The translations under genes were made by a program, and so were the position numbers. The notes under the pieces were generated by a model that was not told where the DNA came from, did no database searches, and was given only the letters and a program-made list of their open reading frames with translations. From contig CAJTCV010000005.1 of the NCBI GenBank assembly GCA_910574805.1, positions 1 to 64,000 on the forward strand: a stretch of DNA of 64,000 nt, in the 5' to 3' direction. This DNA comes from Lachnospiraceae bacterium (GTDB lineage: Bacteria; Bacillota; Clostridia; Lachnospirales; Lachnospiraceae). This document shows, one piece after another, positions 1 through 7,450 of the stretch. How positions within the stretch are numbered: position 1 is the first letter of the stretch; every line of letters begins with the position of its first letter.

Positions 1-126
1 TTCGGATAAAGAGATAATATATTTTTTGGGTCTTGCCATAGTACCACACCTTTTTATTTTTAGGATACCATATATTACCATATTTATCAACCAGACATTA
101 CACTAGTATAACATTTTTTAAATAAC

Positions 127-186
127 TGGACTAAATATATGTTTCGTAGTATAATGTCTGTATTACATACAGGAGGCATTATACTA
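127..186 (+). promoter_or_regulatory. Transposase promoter with RBS-sequestering inverted repeat
   Basis: The -35 is TGGACT (127-132) and the -10 is TATAAT (150-155), with a 17-bp spacer. A perfect 10-bp inverted repeat, TAGTATAATG (147-156) and CATTATACTA (177-186), encloses the AGGAGG ribosome site (171-176) and ends on the A of the start codon. A transcript entering from outside the element would contain both arms and hide the ribosome site. A transcript from the element's own promoter would start after the left arm and lack it. This is the layout of fold-back protection known from IS10 and IS50. The arms also repeat the terminal sequence, so transposase binding could repress the promoter. 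Confidence 0.6.
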
Positions 187-1373
187 TGGGAAGAAAATCC
201 AGCGTCATCATCCTTGCACCAGAAGAGCGCATATATCTTGAAACCCAAACACGCGCCCGTACAATTCAAGCCCAAACGGTCAGCCGCGCTCGTATCTTGT
301 TGCTGAAAGCGGATGGTTATTCTATAAACGAAATCGCTGATAAAGTTGGTCTGAACCGCAAAAGCGTTATGTTGTGCTTACACAAGTATGCAGAGGGCGG
401 AGTTGAAAATGCCCTTTTTGATGCTCCTGGCCGTGGCCGTAATGCTGAGATTACTGATGATGAAAAAGCCTGGATTATCAATATCGCCTGTCAGAAACCG
501 ACGGACTTCGGTTATGCCGCTGAAACATGGACATACGCGAAGCTGACTTCCCATATCAATAAAAGTGCGGAAGAAGCTGGCTATACAAGATTGTCAACCA
601 TTCATAAGAGTACGGTTCATGTCATATTGGACGAAGCGGAAATAAAGCCTTTCCGCATTAAATATTATTGTGAGAACCGTGACCCGGAATTCAATGACAA
701 GATGCATAATGTTTTATTAGTATATAAACAACTTTCTATGCAATTTGATGAAGAGGGAACGTTAATTCCGTGGTATAGGGATGAAACCATCCATGTTTTG
801 TCTTATGATGAAAAGCCGGGAATCCAGGCCATTGCCACCACATCAGAAGACCTTTTGCCTGATAAAAACCATACCTGTATCAGCAGGGATTATGAATACA
901 AAAGGCTCGGTACAATATCGCTGCTTGCTGGAATTGACCTGCAAACCGGAGAAGCAGTACCGCTTGTGAGTAAAACACATAACAGCAAGGACTATATTGC
1001 GTTTTTGAATATTCTTGATGCCAAATATCCCAAGGGCGACAAAATCCGCATAGTCCTTGACAACCTGAAAGTACATACTTCCGAAGAAACCAGAAAGTAT
1101 CTTGCTACAGTTCCAAACCGATTTGAATTTGTATTTACTCCCAAACACGGTTCCTGGCTCAACATGGTTGAGGGCTTCTTTAGCAAGATGACCAAGCAAA
1201 TGCTTAGAGGAATCCGAGTCAATTCCAAGGAAGAACTGGCAGAACGGATTTATCGGTATTTTGATGAAATTAATGAAGAACCCGTTGTATTTCATTGGAA
1301 GTATAACCTGGATGATATTGATGTATCTGAAGAAGTTATCGTTGATACATTGCCAGTAAAAAAGTCCAGTTAA
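186..1373 (+). CDS. IS630-family transposase
   Basis: This 395-residue protein catalyses cut-and-paste transposition into TA sites. The N-terminal part (about 25-115) is a helix-turn-helix region of the kind that binds terminal repeats. The C-terminal part is an RNase H-fold DDE domain. Likely catalytic residues are D208 in LSYDEKPG, D292 in IVLDNLKVH and E329 in SWLNMVEGFF. The reading frame is complete and the ATG follows AGGAGG by nine bases. No frameshift is seen, so the element may still be active. It lies immediately upstream of the defence cluster, in the same orientation. Confidence 0.95.
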   Translation: MGRKSSVIILAPEERIYLETQTRARTIQAQTVSRARILLLKADGYSINEIADKVGLNRKSVMLCLHKYAEGGVENALFDAPGRGRNAEITDDEKAWIINIACQKPTDFGYAAETWTYAKLTSHINKSAEEAGYTRLSTIHKSTVHVILDEAEIKPFRIKYYCENRDPEFNDKMHNVLLVYKQLSMQFDEEGTLIPWYRDETIHVLSYDEKPGIQAIATTSEDLLPDKNHTCISRDYEYKRLGTISLLAGIDLQTGEAVPLVSKTHNSKDYIAFLNILDAKYPKGDKIRIVLDNLKVHTSEETRKYLATVPNRFEFVFTPKHGSWLNMVEGFFSKMTKQMLRGIRVNSKEELAERIYRYFDEINEEPVVFHWKYNLDDIDVSEEVIVDTLPVKKSS

Positions 1374-1392
1374 TTAGCGAACGTTATACTAG

Positions 1393-1590
1393 GAGATCAA
1401 AGATTATGTGATTGAGTATGCCGGACTCAAAGTCAGCAGTTTGTATATCGCTCAGGTGAAGCAGAAATGCGGCATCATCGAGCGAGAAAACTACAACAAA
1501 TCGAAGTCCGAGGATGCGAAGCAACCGTAGTGCCCGCCAGAGAAAGAAAAGGCAATCAAAGAAGCGTTGAAGCACTTCGAAATGATTTAG
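1393..1590 (+). pseudogene. Gene-tail remnant, probably the C-terminus of an RlmD/RumA-type RNA methyltransferase
   Basis: Reading from 1393 gives a 65-codon tail (EIKDYVIEYAGLKV..., YIAQVKQKCGIIERENYN...) ending at TAG 1588-1590, with an in-frame TAG near position 1528 where a glutamine codon would be expected. It has no start codon of its own and abuts the right end of the insertion sequence. From memory the tail resembles the C-terminal extension of clostridial 23S rRNA uracil methyltransferases. I could not confirm that, so the family name is tentative. That it is a broken fragment is clear from the stops and the missing start. Confidence 0.5.
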
Positions 1591-1609
1591 TACATGACAG
1601 GATGCAATT

Positions 1610-1646
1610 CACCTGTGTTGGTATTTAGACTGACACAGGTGTTTTC
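1610..1646 (+). terminator. Rho-independent terminator
   Basis: CACCTGTGT (1610-1618) pairs with ACACAGGTG (1633-1641) and is followed by TTTT. It lies after the gene-tail remnant and before the defence-cluster promoter, and would insulate the cluster from upstream transcription. Confidence 0.7.
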
Positions 1647-1696
1647 ATAAAATTCGAGAACTTGAATTTTATGTTTAATTTTTCGAAGAAATCCGT

Positions 1697-1729
1697 TGCC
1701 TTTTTTGAGCTTTTCGGTTAGAATATAAT
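1697..1729 (+). promoter_or_regulatory. Probable promoter of the BREX-like cluster
   Basis: A perfect TATAAT (1724-1729) lies 39 bp before the first gene. The -35 region is T-rich (TTTTTT at 1701-1706) and matches the consensus poorly, which would suit a weak or activated promoter. The small XRE protein encoded first in the cluster is the obvious candidate regulator. The interval 1393-1768 holds only the gene-tail remnant, the terminator and this promoter. Confidence 0.4.
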
Positions 1730-1768
1730 CAGTTTTTGCCGAATCATGTAGAATAAGGAGTATGTAAT

Positions 1769-1996
1769 ATGCGAATCAGTTATAAGAAGCTTTGGCTGTT
1801 GCTATTGGAACGAGACATTAGTAAAGCTACGTTGCGTACAGATTTGAAATTGGCTTCTGGGACAATGGCCAAGCTGAATAAGGGCGAAGAGGTTGCATTG
1901 AGTGTTCTGATGCGTATTTGCCAGTATTTGCATTGTGATATTGGAGATATATGTGCTGTTATTTTGGAGGAAAAAGAAGATACATTAAATTTTTAA
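1769..1996 (+). CDS. Small XRE-family (Cro/C1-type) regulator
   Basis: The 75-residue protein is nearly all helix-turn-helix: YKKLWLLLLERDISKATLR, then LKLASGTMAKLNKGEEV and LSVLMRICQYLHCDIGDI. It matches the short Cro/C1 proteins that open many restriction, BREX and Dnd clusters. AAGGAG lies about ten bases before the ATG. The next gene begins within ten bases of its stop, so the two are probably co-transcribed, and it is likely to control the cluster. It could also act as a controller protein delaying expression on entry to a new host. No operator could be identified with confidence. Confidence 0.85.
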   Translation: MRISYKKLWLLLLERDISKATLRTDLKLASGTMAKLNKGEEVALSVLMRICQYLHCDIGDICAVILEEKEDTLNF

Positions 1997-2005
1997 CGTA
2001 GAGTG

Positions 2006-5000
2006 ATGCAAAAACTGATAGAAAAGAGTGGTGAGATGGCGCAAAGAGTACCTTGGGACATGAGTGAAGCAGTTATTATGTTGAATGCGCTGATTGCTGC
2101 TCGTGAGGGCAGAATATCTAGGAAAGATGCAATTGAATCTGTATCTTCAGAGCTTCGGGCTCGTGCAAAGAGAAATGGCATCGAGGTGGATGATATTTTT
2201 CGCAATGTAAATGGAATTAAGTTACAGATGTCTACAATGGAATACATCCTAACCAATGGTGAAAAAGGTATAAAGAAATCCCCCATGCCCCAAATTTTTC
2301 AGGACGCTGTCGCTATGTATCGGAATGACAGAGCGATCTACGAAAAAACATTAAGGGCGGCAAGAAATATGACGGATACTAAATCAGTACAAGACCAGTA
2401 TTTTACATGGCTAGCAACACAAGTATCTCCGGCACAACTGTCGGAATTGTATGTCATATACGCTGACATCGAAGATTTTTGTCTGAATCGTAGCGTAATT
2501 AAGAAAAAGCTGTTTGCATTAACCTGTCTTGCTGATATTCGTAAGGTGATGGACATGGTTGAATCTAATAAGGTTTTCCGTTTTACATATAAGAGAAATT
2601 TGAGTAAAATGAGATCTGCCATGCAGTTCTACTACTGCTTTATGAAAGAGCATCCTGAGCTGCTAGATCAGGCGATACCAGAAAAGTCCGCTGGGAAATC
2701 TGCTCCTGTGAAGGCAAAACTTGCAGAGCTTACTCCAGAACTGGTTAAGCAGAGAGAAATGGCAGTTTCCTCTGCTGTAGACACTGCCGTAAACCGGATT
2801 GATTTCACCAATGTTCAATCTTTGGCTTTTACACAGCCGACGGAGTTTTCATATTTCGGAGAGGAGCGGGCCAAGGTCAACTCTTGGACGCAGCTGTATG
2901 TTCAGGTTGTCAACTGCCTGCTGGATGATTATCCAGGTGTGTTGCACTCTTATATAAACCGCAATATCGGCAGGTGGGGCCGGTACGATTTCACTGATGA
3001 GACCGGAATGAGCAATATGACGGCTCCTAAAAAGGTGCAAGATAATTTCTATCTGGAAACGAATATCAGTGCTACAGACATTGCAGGAAAGATAAAAAAG
3101 CTGCTTGACCTGTGTAATGTGGATTATGAAAATCTGGAAGTGTATTACCAAAAACGAGGCTCTACAGCACCTCTCACAATCCCAACACCAAGAACAGATA
3201 ACAGCACCGCATCAAGTTCCAAAAGCATTAAGGAACAATTTATTAGATGGATGCAGCAGACCGGTTTTGCAACAGGCACTATCCGCAGCTATGTTACTGC
3301 TATAGGACAGTCCAGCAAGGCTGCCAATGAATATGGCATTTGTGATACAGATTTGTTCCTAATCGAGGATGCCAATAAACTTCAACAGATTTTGGCTAAC
3401 CTTTTGAATGTCTCGGCTTTTCGGGAGCTAAATGCCCAACAGCATAATCGCTTCCGAGCAGCAATATCCAAGCTCGTCACTTATCGTTCTGGTTTGGGAA
3501 CAGTAACAGCCTACACTCAGCCAGAAGCGAAACCGCCGATATTAAAAGTAGCAGAGCCGGTTGTAAAGCTGCAAGGCATCCCTGAGGAGATCAGAATCCG
3601 TTATACGGAGATTCTTTCAGAGTATTTTGGTGAGGATGGTTACCAGCTAGGACGAGCAATTTTCCGTGGGCGTTTTAAGAGATTTTATGCTGAAAAATAT
3701 AGCTGTAACCCAGCAGAAACAGATGGGCGCATTGATGAAATCATGAGCATGGTTGGAACCAAACGTGATGACAGAATATTTCCCAAGCAGGATAACGGTC
3801 AGAATGGCTTGATTACGGAAATTGTGGATGATATTCTGTCTGCTTTTGATTCAGTCGCAACTGCCGTCTACATCGAAGCGGTTTATGATAAGTACCAGCA
3901 GTCGCTTGCAGACAATTTGCATATATACAATCAGGATGCCATGGCATCTCTTCTGCTGGCCCATGCCAACGGAAAATACACCCAACGTCATTCTTTTCTG
4001 ACAAATAACGGGTCTGGTGCAAATGCGCAGGAGGACTTGCTTCGAATTATGAAGGCATTTCACCAGCCGCAGGATTATGCCGCCATTCATGAGAAGGCAT
4101 GGTTTCTCCCGTATGAGCGGATGAAGACGATTCTGGCCTCAACAGCCTCCATCGTGAATGTTGCGGCGGAAACTTATTTCTATGCACCGAATCTGCCAGT
4201 CAGCGCAGAGGAGCTGGCACACCTGTCTTTGTTAATAAATGAAGAATTGAGCGATCACAGTCATATTACAGATGTTCGCCTGATGCAGCTGATTGCAGAA
4301 AAATGCCCCAGCATTGCAATCAATACGGATGGATATACCACCTATGGGTTAAGAAATTGCCTTGGCTATATTCTTCGAGATCAGTTTGCATTTAACGGGC
4401 CAATTATCACTCTCAAAGGTGAAGAATTGAGCATGGCAGATGTTTTTGCAGAGTATACAAAAGAACATGAGGTGTTGTCAATTGATGAGCTGTCGGATCT
4501 GAGCAATGAAATGAATAGTGTGATTTACTGGGATTCGGTACTGAGCGAGATGATTCGTGTCTCCGCTTCGGAACTGGTACGGAAAGACCAGATTAAGTTT
4601 GATGTAGAAGCAATAGATGAGATTTTGGAAGGAATGTGTCCGGGCGATTATGTTCCGCTTCCGGAAGTTAATCTTTTCCTGTACTTCCCGAATGTCGGCT
4701 ATCCGTGGAACGGCTACCTGCTGGAAAGCTATCTGTTCGGCTACAGCAAGAAATTCCGTTTGTTGCACTCATCTTTCATCAAAACCGGTGTATACGGTGC
4801 AATGGTGCGCAAGGGTGCAAATGTTCTGGATTACCGTTCCTTATTGGTGGACGTGCTGTCGAAGTCCAATGCATTGGACTCTACCAAGATGGCCTTACAA
4901 TACATAGTTGATAAGGGCTACCAACAGCGAAGACGTTATGAAGGCATCGAGATGGTGCTTCAGGAGGCCAAACTGATAAAAGAACAGAGAGAAAAGCAGG

Positions 5001-5008
5001 AGAAATGA
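2006..5008 (+). CDS. Large conserved defence-associated protein of unknown function
   Basis: The 1000-residue protein has no catalytic motif that I recognise. Residues about 15-75 (VPWDMSEAVIMLNALI..., DDIFRNVNGIKLQM) resemble a short N-terminal module of several restriction-type proteins, with a conserved Trp/Glu and an RN-NG motif. Two helical stretches look like the SAM-like core-binding domain of tyrosine recombinases: about 125-215, and about 410-500 (IKEQFIRWMQQTGFATGT...). Between them is a segment ending in YLETNISATDIAGKIKKLL. The C-terminal half is helical and ends in a charged tail. These features suggest a multi-domain DNA-binding protein that may read or act on modified DNA. ATG 2006 is preferred over GTG 2003, but the ribosome site is weak. 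It is not part of the four-gene type 4 BREX core as I know it. Confidence 0.6.
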   Translation: MQKLIEKSGEMAQRVPWDMSEAVIMLNALIAAREGRISRKDAIESVSSELRARAKRNGIEVDDIFRNVNGIKLQMSTMEYILTNGEKGIKKSPMPQIFQDAVAMYRNDRAIYEKTLRAARNMTDTKSVQDQYFTWLATQVSPAQLSELYVIYADIEDFCLNRSVIKKKLFALTCLADIRKVMDMVESNKVFRFTYKRNLSKMRSAMQFYYCFMKEHPELLDQAIPEKSAGKSAPVKAKLAELTPELVKQREMAVSSAVDTAVNRIDFTNVQSLAFTQPTEFSYFGEERAKVNSWTQLYVQVVNCLLDDYPGVLHSYINRNIGRWGRYDFTDETGMSNMTAPKKVQDNFYLETNISATDIAGKIKKLLDLCNVDYENLEVYYQKRGSTAPLTIPTPRTDNSTASSSKSIKEQFIRWMQQTGFATGTIRSYVTAIGQSSKAANEYGICDTDLFLIEDANKLQQILANLLNVSAFRELNAQQHNRFRAAISKLVTYRSGLGTVTAYTQPEAKPPILKVAEPVVKLQGIPEEIRIRYTEILSEYFGEDGYQLGRAIFRGRFKRFYAEKYSCNPAETDGRIDEIMSMVGTKRDDRIFPKQDNGQNGLITEIVDDILSAFDSVATAVYIEAVYDKYQQSLADNLHIYNQDAMASLLLAHANGKYTQRHSFLTNNGSGANAQEDLLRIMKAFHQPQDYAAIHEKAWFLPYERMKTILASTASIVNVAAETYFYAPNLPVSAEELAHLSLLINEELSDHSHITDVRLMQLIAEKCPSIAINTDGYTTYGLRNCLGYILRDQFAFNGPIITLKGEELSMADVFAEYTKEHEVLSIDELSDLSNEMNSVIYWDSVLSEMIRVSASELVRKDQIKFDVEAIDEILEGMCPGDYVPLPEVNLFLYFPNVGYPWNGYLLESYLFGYSKKFRLLHSSFIKTGVYGAMVRKGANVLDYRSLLVDVLSKSNALDSTKMALQYIVDKGYQQRRRYEGIEMVLQEAKLIKEQREKQEK

Positions 5009-5018
5009 GGAAAACCTG

Positions 5019-7430
5019 ATGTACCAGTATTTATGGGATGAGGAGACGGGAGGGCTACTGCTGACCACAGAGCAATCGAAGTTCAGCAAAGAGCCACGCC
5101 CTGTCTATGCCTCAGAATTAACAATACTGGGATTTGACCAATACTGGTCGTGTCCCAAAGACGACAGCGCTCCACTCATGTGGTCAGAGGCAAACAATTA
5201 CATATATCGCGGAAGAACGGTTGCCAGAACTAAGGGTGGCTCATACTATTCCAAGCCAGAGATAGTTTTCGAGGAGGCACCTGAGCCGGACGGAATACCA
5301 TTACAGTTCATTGATATCGAAGCAATGACGAAAAAAAACGAAGCTATTTTGGAAACTCTCGTTCAGGAAACGATTCAAACGGTTTATAACACTTATAGGG
5401 AATATAAAGACAAGATTGATGTTTTCTATGTAGCGTTTAGTGGAGGAAAGGACAGCGTTGTTGCGTTAGACATTGTACAGCGTGCGATTCCTCATGATGA
5501 TTTTATGGTTTTGTTTGGGAATACCCGCATGGAATTCCCTGACACGTATGAGTTGGTGGAGCGAATTAAAGCAGAATGCCTAAAAGAAGGCATACGATTT
5601 TATCAGGCAGAATCTAAGTTGCTTCCACAGAATACATGGTCGTGCTTTGGACCACCATCAACGAGCAATCGCTGGTGTTGTAGCGTACATAAAACATCGC
5701 CACAAATTAATTTACTCAGGGAGATAACAGGCAAGCGAGATTTTACTGGGATGGCCTTTACCGGAGTGCGCGCTGAAGAAAGCTTGGCACGAAGCACTTA
5801 TGACACAGTAAGCGATGGTCAGAAGCACAGTGGTCAAATGAGCTGCCATACAATACTTGAGTGGACTTCTGCAGAGTTATATTGCTATATCTACGCAAGG
5901 CATTTGCACCTGAATGAGGCTTATAAAAAGGGAAATATGCGGGTTGGATGTTTAGTCTGCCCTAATTCAACTGGAAAACACGAGTATATAAAGCGCTGTT
6001 CATATAAGTCGGAAGTGGATTTTTTCCTTGGAAAAATAGCTTCTACGAGCGGAAAAACCAATTACTCAGAAGCCGATATGAAAGAGTTTATTGATGGCGG
6101 ATTTTGGAGAACCCGCAAATCTGGACGTGAGCTTAATTTAGGCCAGGATAAGTTTGAGGTCATCAGCGGAAGCAAGCCGCCTATGATAGATACTTTTGTG
6201 ACGCATCTCAAATGGCAGCATTGGGGAAAGACAATTGGTGATATAACACAGGTGGCGGAAGATGAATATACAATTCAGTTTGAAGGAAAATCTTACACTG
6301 TCAGAACAGTACGGGGTGAAAGCAAAACAACATTTATATTGGAAAACTGCGAGAGCACCAAGTCGGATATTAAATTCCAATCGTTGATGAGAAGCGTAGT
6401 CATCAAAAGCCTATACTGCGTGGGATGTGGAGAATGCGAGGCAGAATGCAAACATGATTGCATCAACATGAAGAACGGGATAGTGATTAGAGATAACTGT
6501 GTGCACTGTTACAGGTGCCACGATGTCAAGGAGCATTGTTTGAGGTATGCATCGATACGGAACAAGATAACGGAGGGAAGAAGAATGGCAGGTATTGATA
6601 GGTATTTTACCTTTGGAACACGGGATGAGTGGCTGGATTCATTCATTCGATATGAGGGCGGAAAAGAATTCTGGCTTTCTGACGGCGATGGTCAGGTCGC
6701 CAATAAGAAAAAGGATGCATTCAGGAATTTTACTGATGACGCAGGACTTACAGTCTACGATAAGACTGCGGATGGAGACAAGTACACTAAATGCGTGCCG
6801 ACACCGTTTGCGGACGTAATTATCAGAGAGGGCGCATACAGTCAGACTTCATGGGCCTTGATTCTTTGCAATCTGGTCTATACTCCTGCATTCAATTGGT
6901 TCGTCACTGAACTTGAGTTTGGAACATTATACACGCCCGACCTATTGAATTTGATGTTGACAGACGTGATGGTGAACGATACCAAAGGAAAGGGTAAACG
7001 GAATGTCATTGATGCCTTTAAAATCATGATGGCCAAGACACCTCTGGGTAAAGATAGAATCTTTGCCGACTGTGATATAGATGAAAAAACATCCGCATCT
7101 GGCAGGGAAACGGTAACGCTTAACTCTTTTATGAGATGTAGTTGGGCCACATCAGATGCTCGTGTCATCCTCTACTCCCTCTACAAGTTTGCAGAGAAGT
7201 GTGGCGGATACTACCAGTTCTCGCTGTCCACGCTGCTGGATGACTCCATTGAGCGTGACGGGATCAGCCCGACCAGAATCTTTGGTCTGGACTACGATGC
7301 GATGGTTCCAATTCTGAATGGCCTGTCCGTAAACTATTCGGAATTCATTTCGGCCAGCTTTTCTTTGGGGCTGGATACCATCAGCTTACGTGAAGACAAA
7401 TCCTCTCAGGATGTGTTGGCAATATTCTGA
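5019..7430 (+). CDS. brxP: BrxP-like PAPS-reductase/DndC-type protein with ferredoxin-like cysteines and DUF4007
   Basis: This 803-residue fusion has three parts. Residues about 30-420 are a DndC/PAPS-reductase-like domain with the ATP-pyrophosphatase loop SGGKDS (141-146) and the cysteine sets RWCCSVHK and GCLVCPNS, which may bind an iron-sulfur cluster as in DndC. Residues about 467-512 carry two cysteine clusters (CVGCGECEAEC and CVHCYRCHDVKEHC) typical of ferredoxins. Residues about 523-803 are a DUF4007 domain starting GIDRYFTFGTRDEW. DndC-type enzymes adenylate the DNA backbone before sulfur insertion, and PAPS-reductase proteins define type 4 BREX. The neighbouring cysteine desulfurase supports a sulfur role. 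AGGA precedes the ATG, and the gene lies 10 bp after the 1000-residue gene. Confidence 0.88.
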   Translation: MYQYLWDEETGGLLLTTEQSKFSKEPRPVYASELTILGFDQYWSCPKDDSAPLMWSEANNYIYRGRTVARTKGGSYYSKPEIVFEEAPEPDGIPLQFIDIEAMTKKNEAILETLVQETIQTVYNTYREYKDKIDVFYVAFSGGKDSVVALDIVQRAIPHDDFMVLFGNTRMEFPDTYELVERIKAECLKEGIRFYQAESKLLPQNTWSCFGPPSTSNRWCCSVHKTSPQINLLREITGKRDFTGMAFTGVRAEESLARSTYDTVSDGQKHSGQMSCHTILEWTSAELYCYIYARHLHLNEAYKKGNMRVGCLVCPNSTGKHEYIKRCSYKSEVDFFLGKIASTSGKTNYSEADMKEFIDGGFWRTRKSGRELNLGQDKFEVISGSKPPMIDTFVTHLKWQHWGKTIGDITQVAEDEYTIQFEGKSYTVRTVRGESKTTFILENCESTKSDIKFQSLMRSVVIKSLYCVGCGECEAECKHDCINMKNGIVIRDNCVHCYRCHDVKEHCLRYASIRNKITEGRRMAGIDRYFTFGTRDEWLDSFIRYEGGKEFWLSDGDGQVANKKKDAFRNFTDDAGLTVYDKTADGDKYTKCVPTPFADVIIREGAYSQTSWALILCNLVYTPAFNWFVTELEFGTLYTPDLLNLMLTDVMVNDTKGKGKRNVIDAFKIMMAKTPLGKDRIFADCDIDEKTSASGRETVTLNSFMRCSWATSDARVILYSLYKFAEKCGGYYQFSLSTLLDDSIERDGISPTRIFGLDYDAMVPILNGLSVNYSEFISASFSLGLDTISLREDKSSQDVLAIF
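6572..6587 (+). promoter_or_regulatory. Possible internal translation start for a separate DUF4007 protein
   Basis: Inside brxP, GGAGGG (6572-6577) lies seven bases before an in-frame ATG (6585), exactly at the junction between the ferredoxin-like region and DUF4007. Initiation there would give a free DUF4007 protein of about 281 residues alongside the full fusion. The placement at a domain border makes chance less likely but does not exclude it. Confidence 0.35.
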
Positions 7431-7450
7431 GATAAGGAGGAGAAAAGACG

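Larger units (their letters stand above)
106..1389 (+). mobile_element. IS630-family insertion sequence, apparently intact
   Basis: The element carries one full transposase gene. Its outer ends are short inverted repeats, GTATAAC on the left (106-112) and GTTATAC on the right (1383-1389). Each is flanked by TA (104-105 and 1390-1391), the target dinucleotide that IS630/Tc1-type elements duplicate. The 8-mer TAGTATAA or its complement occurs four times: at both ends and twice around the transposase promoter and start codon. The exact tips are inferred from the TA pair and the short repeats, because no empty site is available for comparison. Confidence 0.75.

Noticed and set aside
1769-5008. 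Toxin-antitoxin pair made by the XRE protein and the large protein
   Set aside because: The large protein is far bigger than known toxins of such pairs and is followed closely by brx genes, so a regulator plus defence component is simpler.
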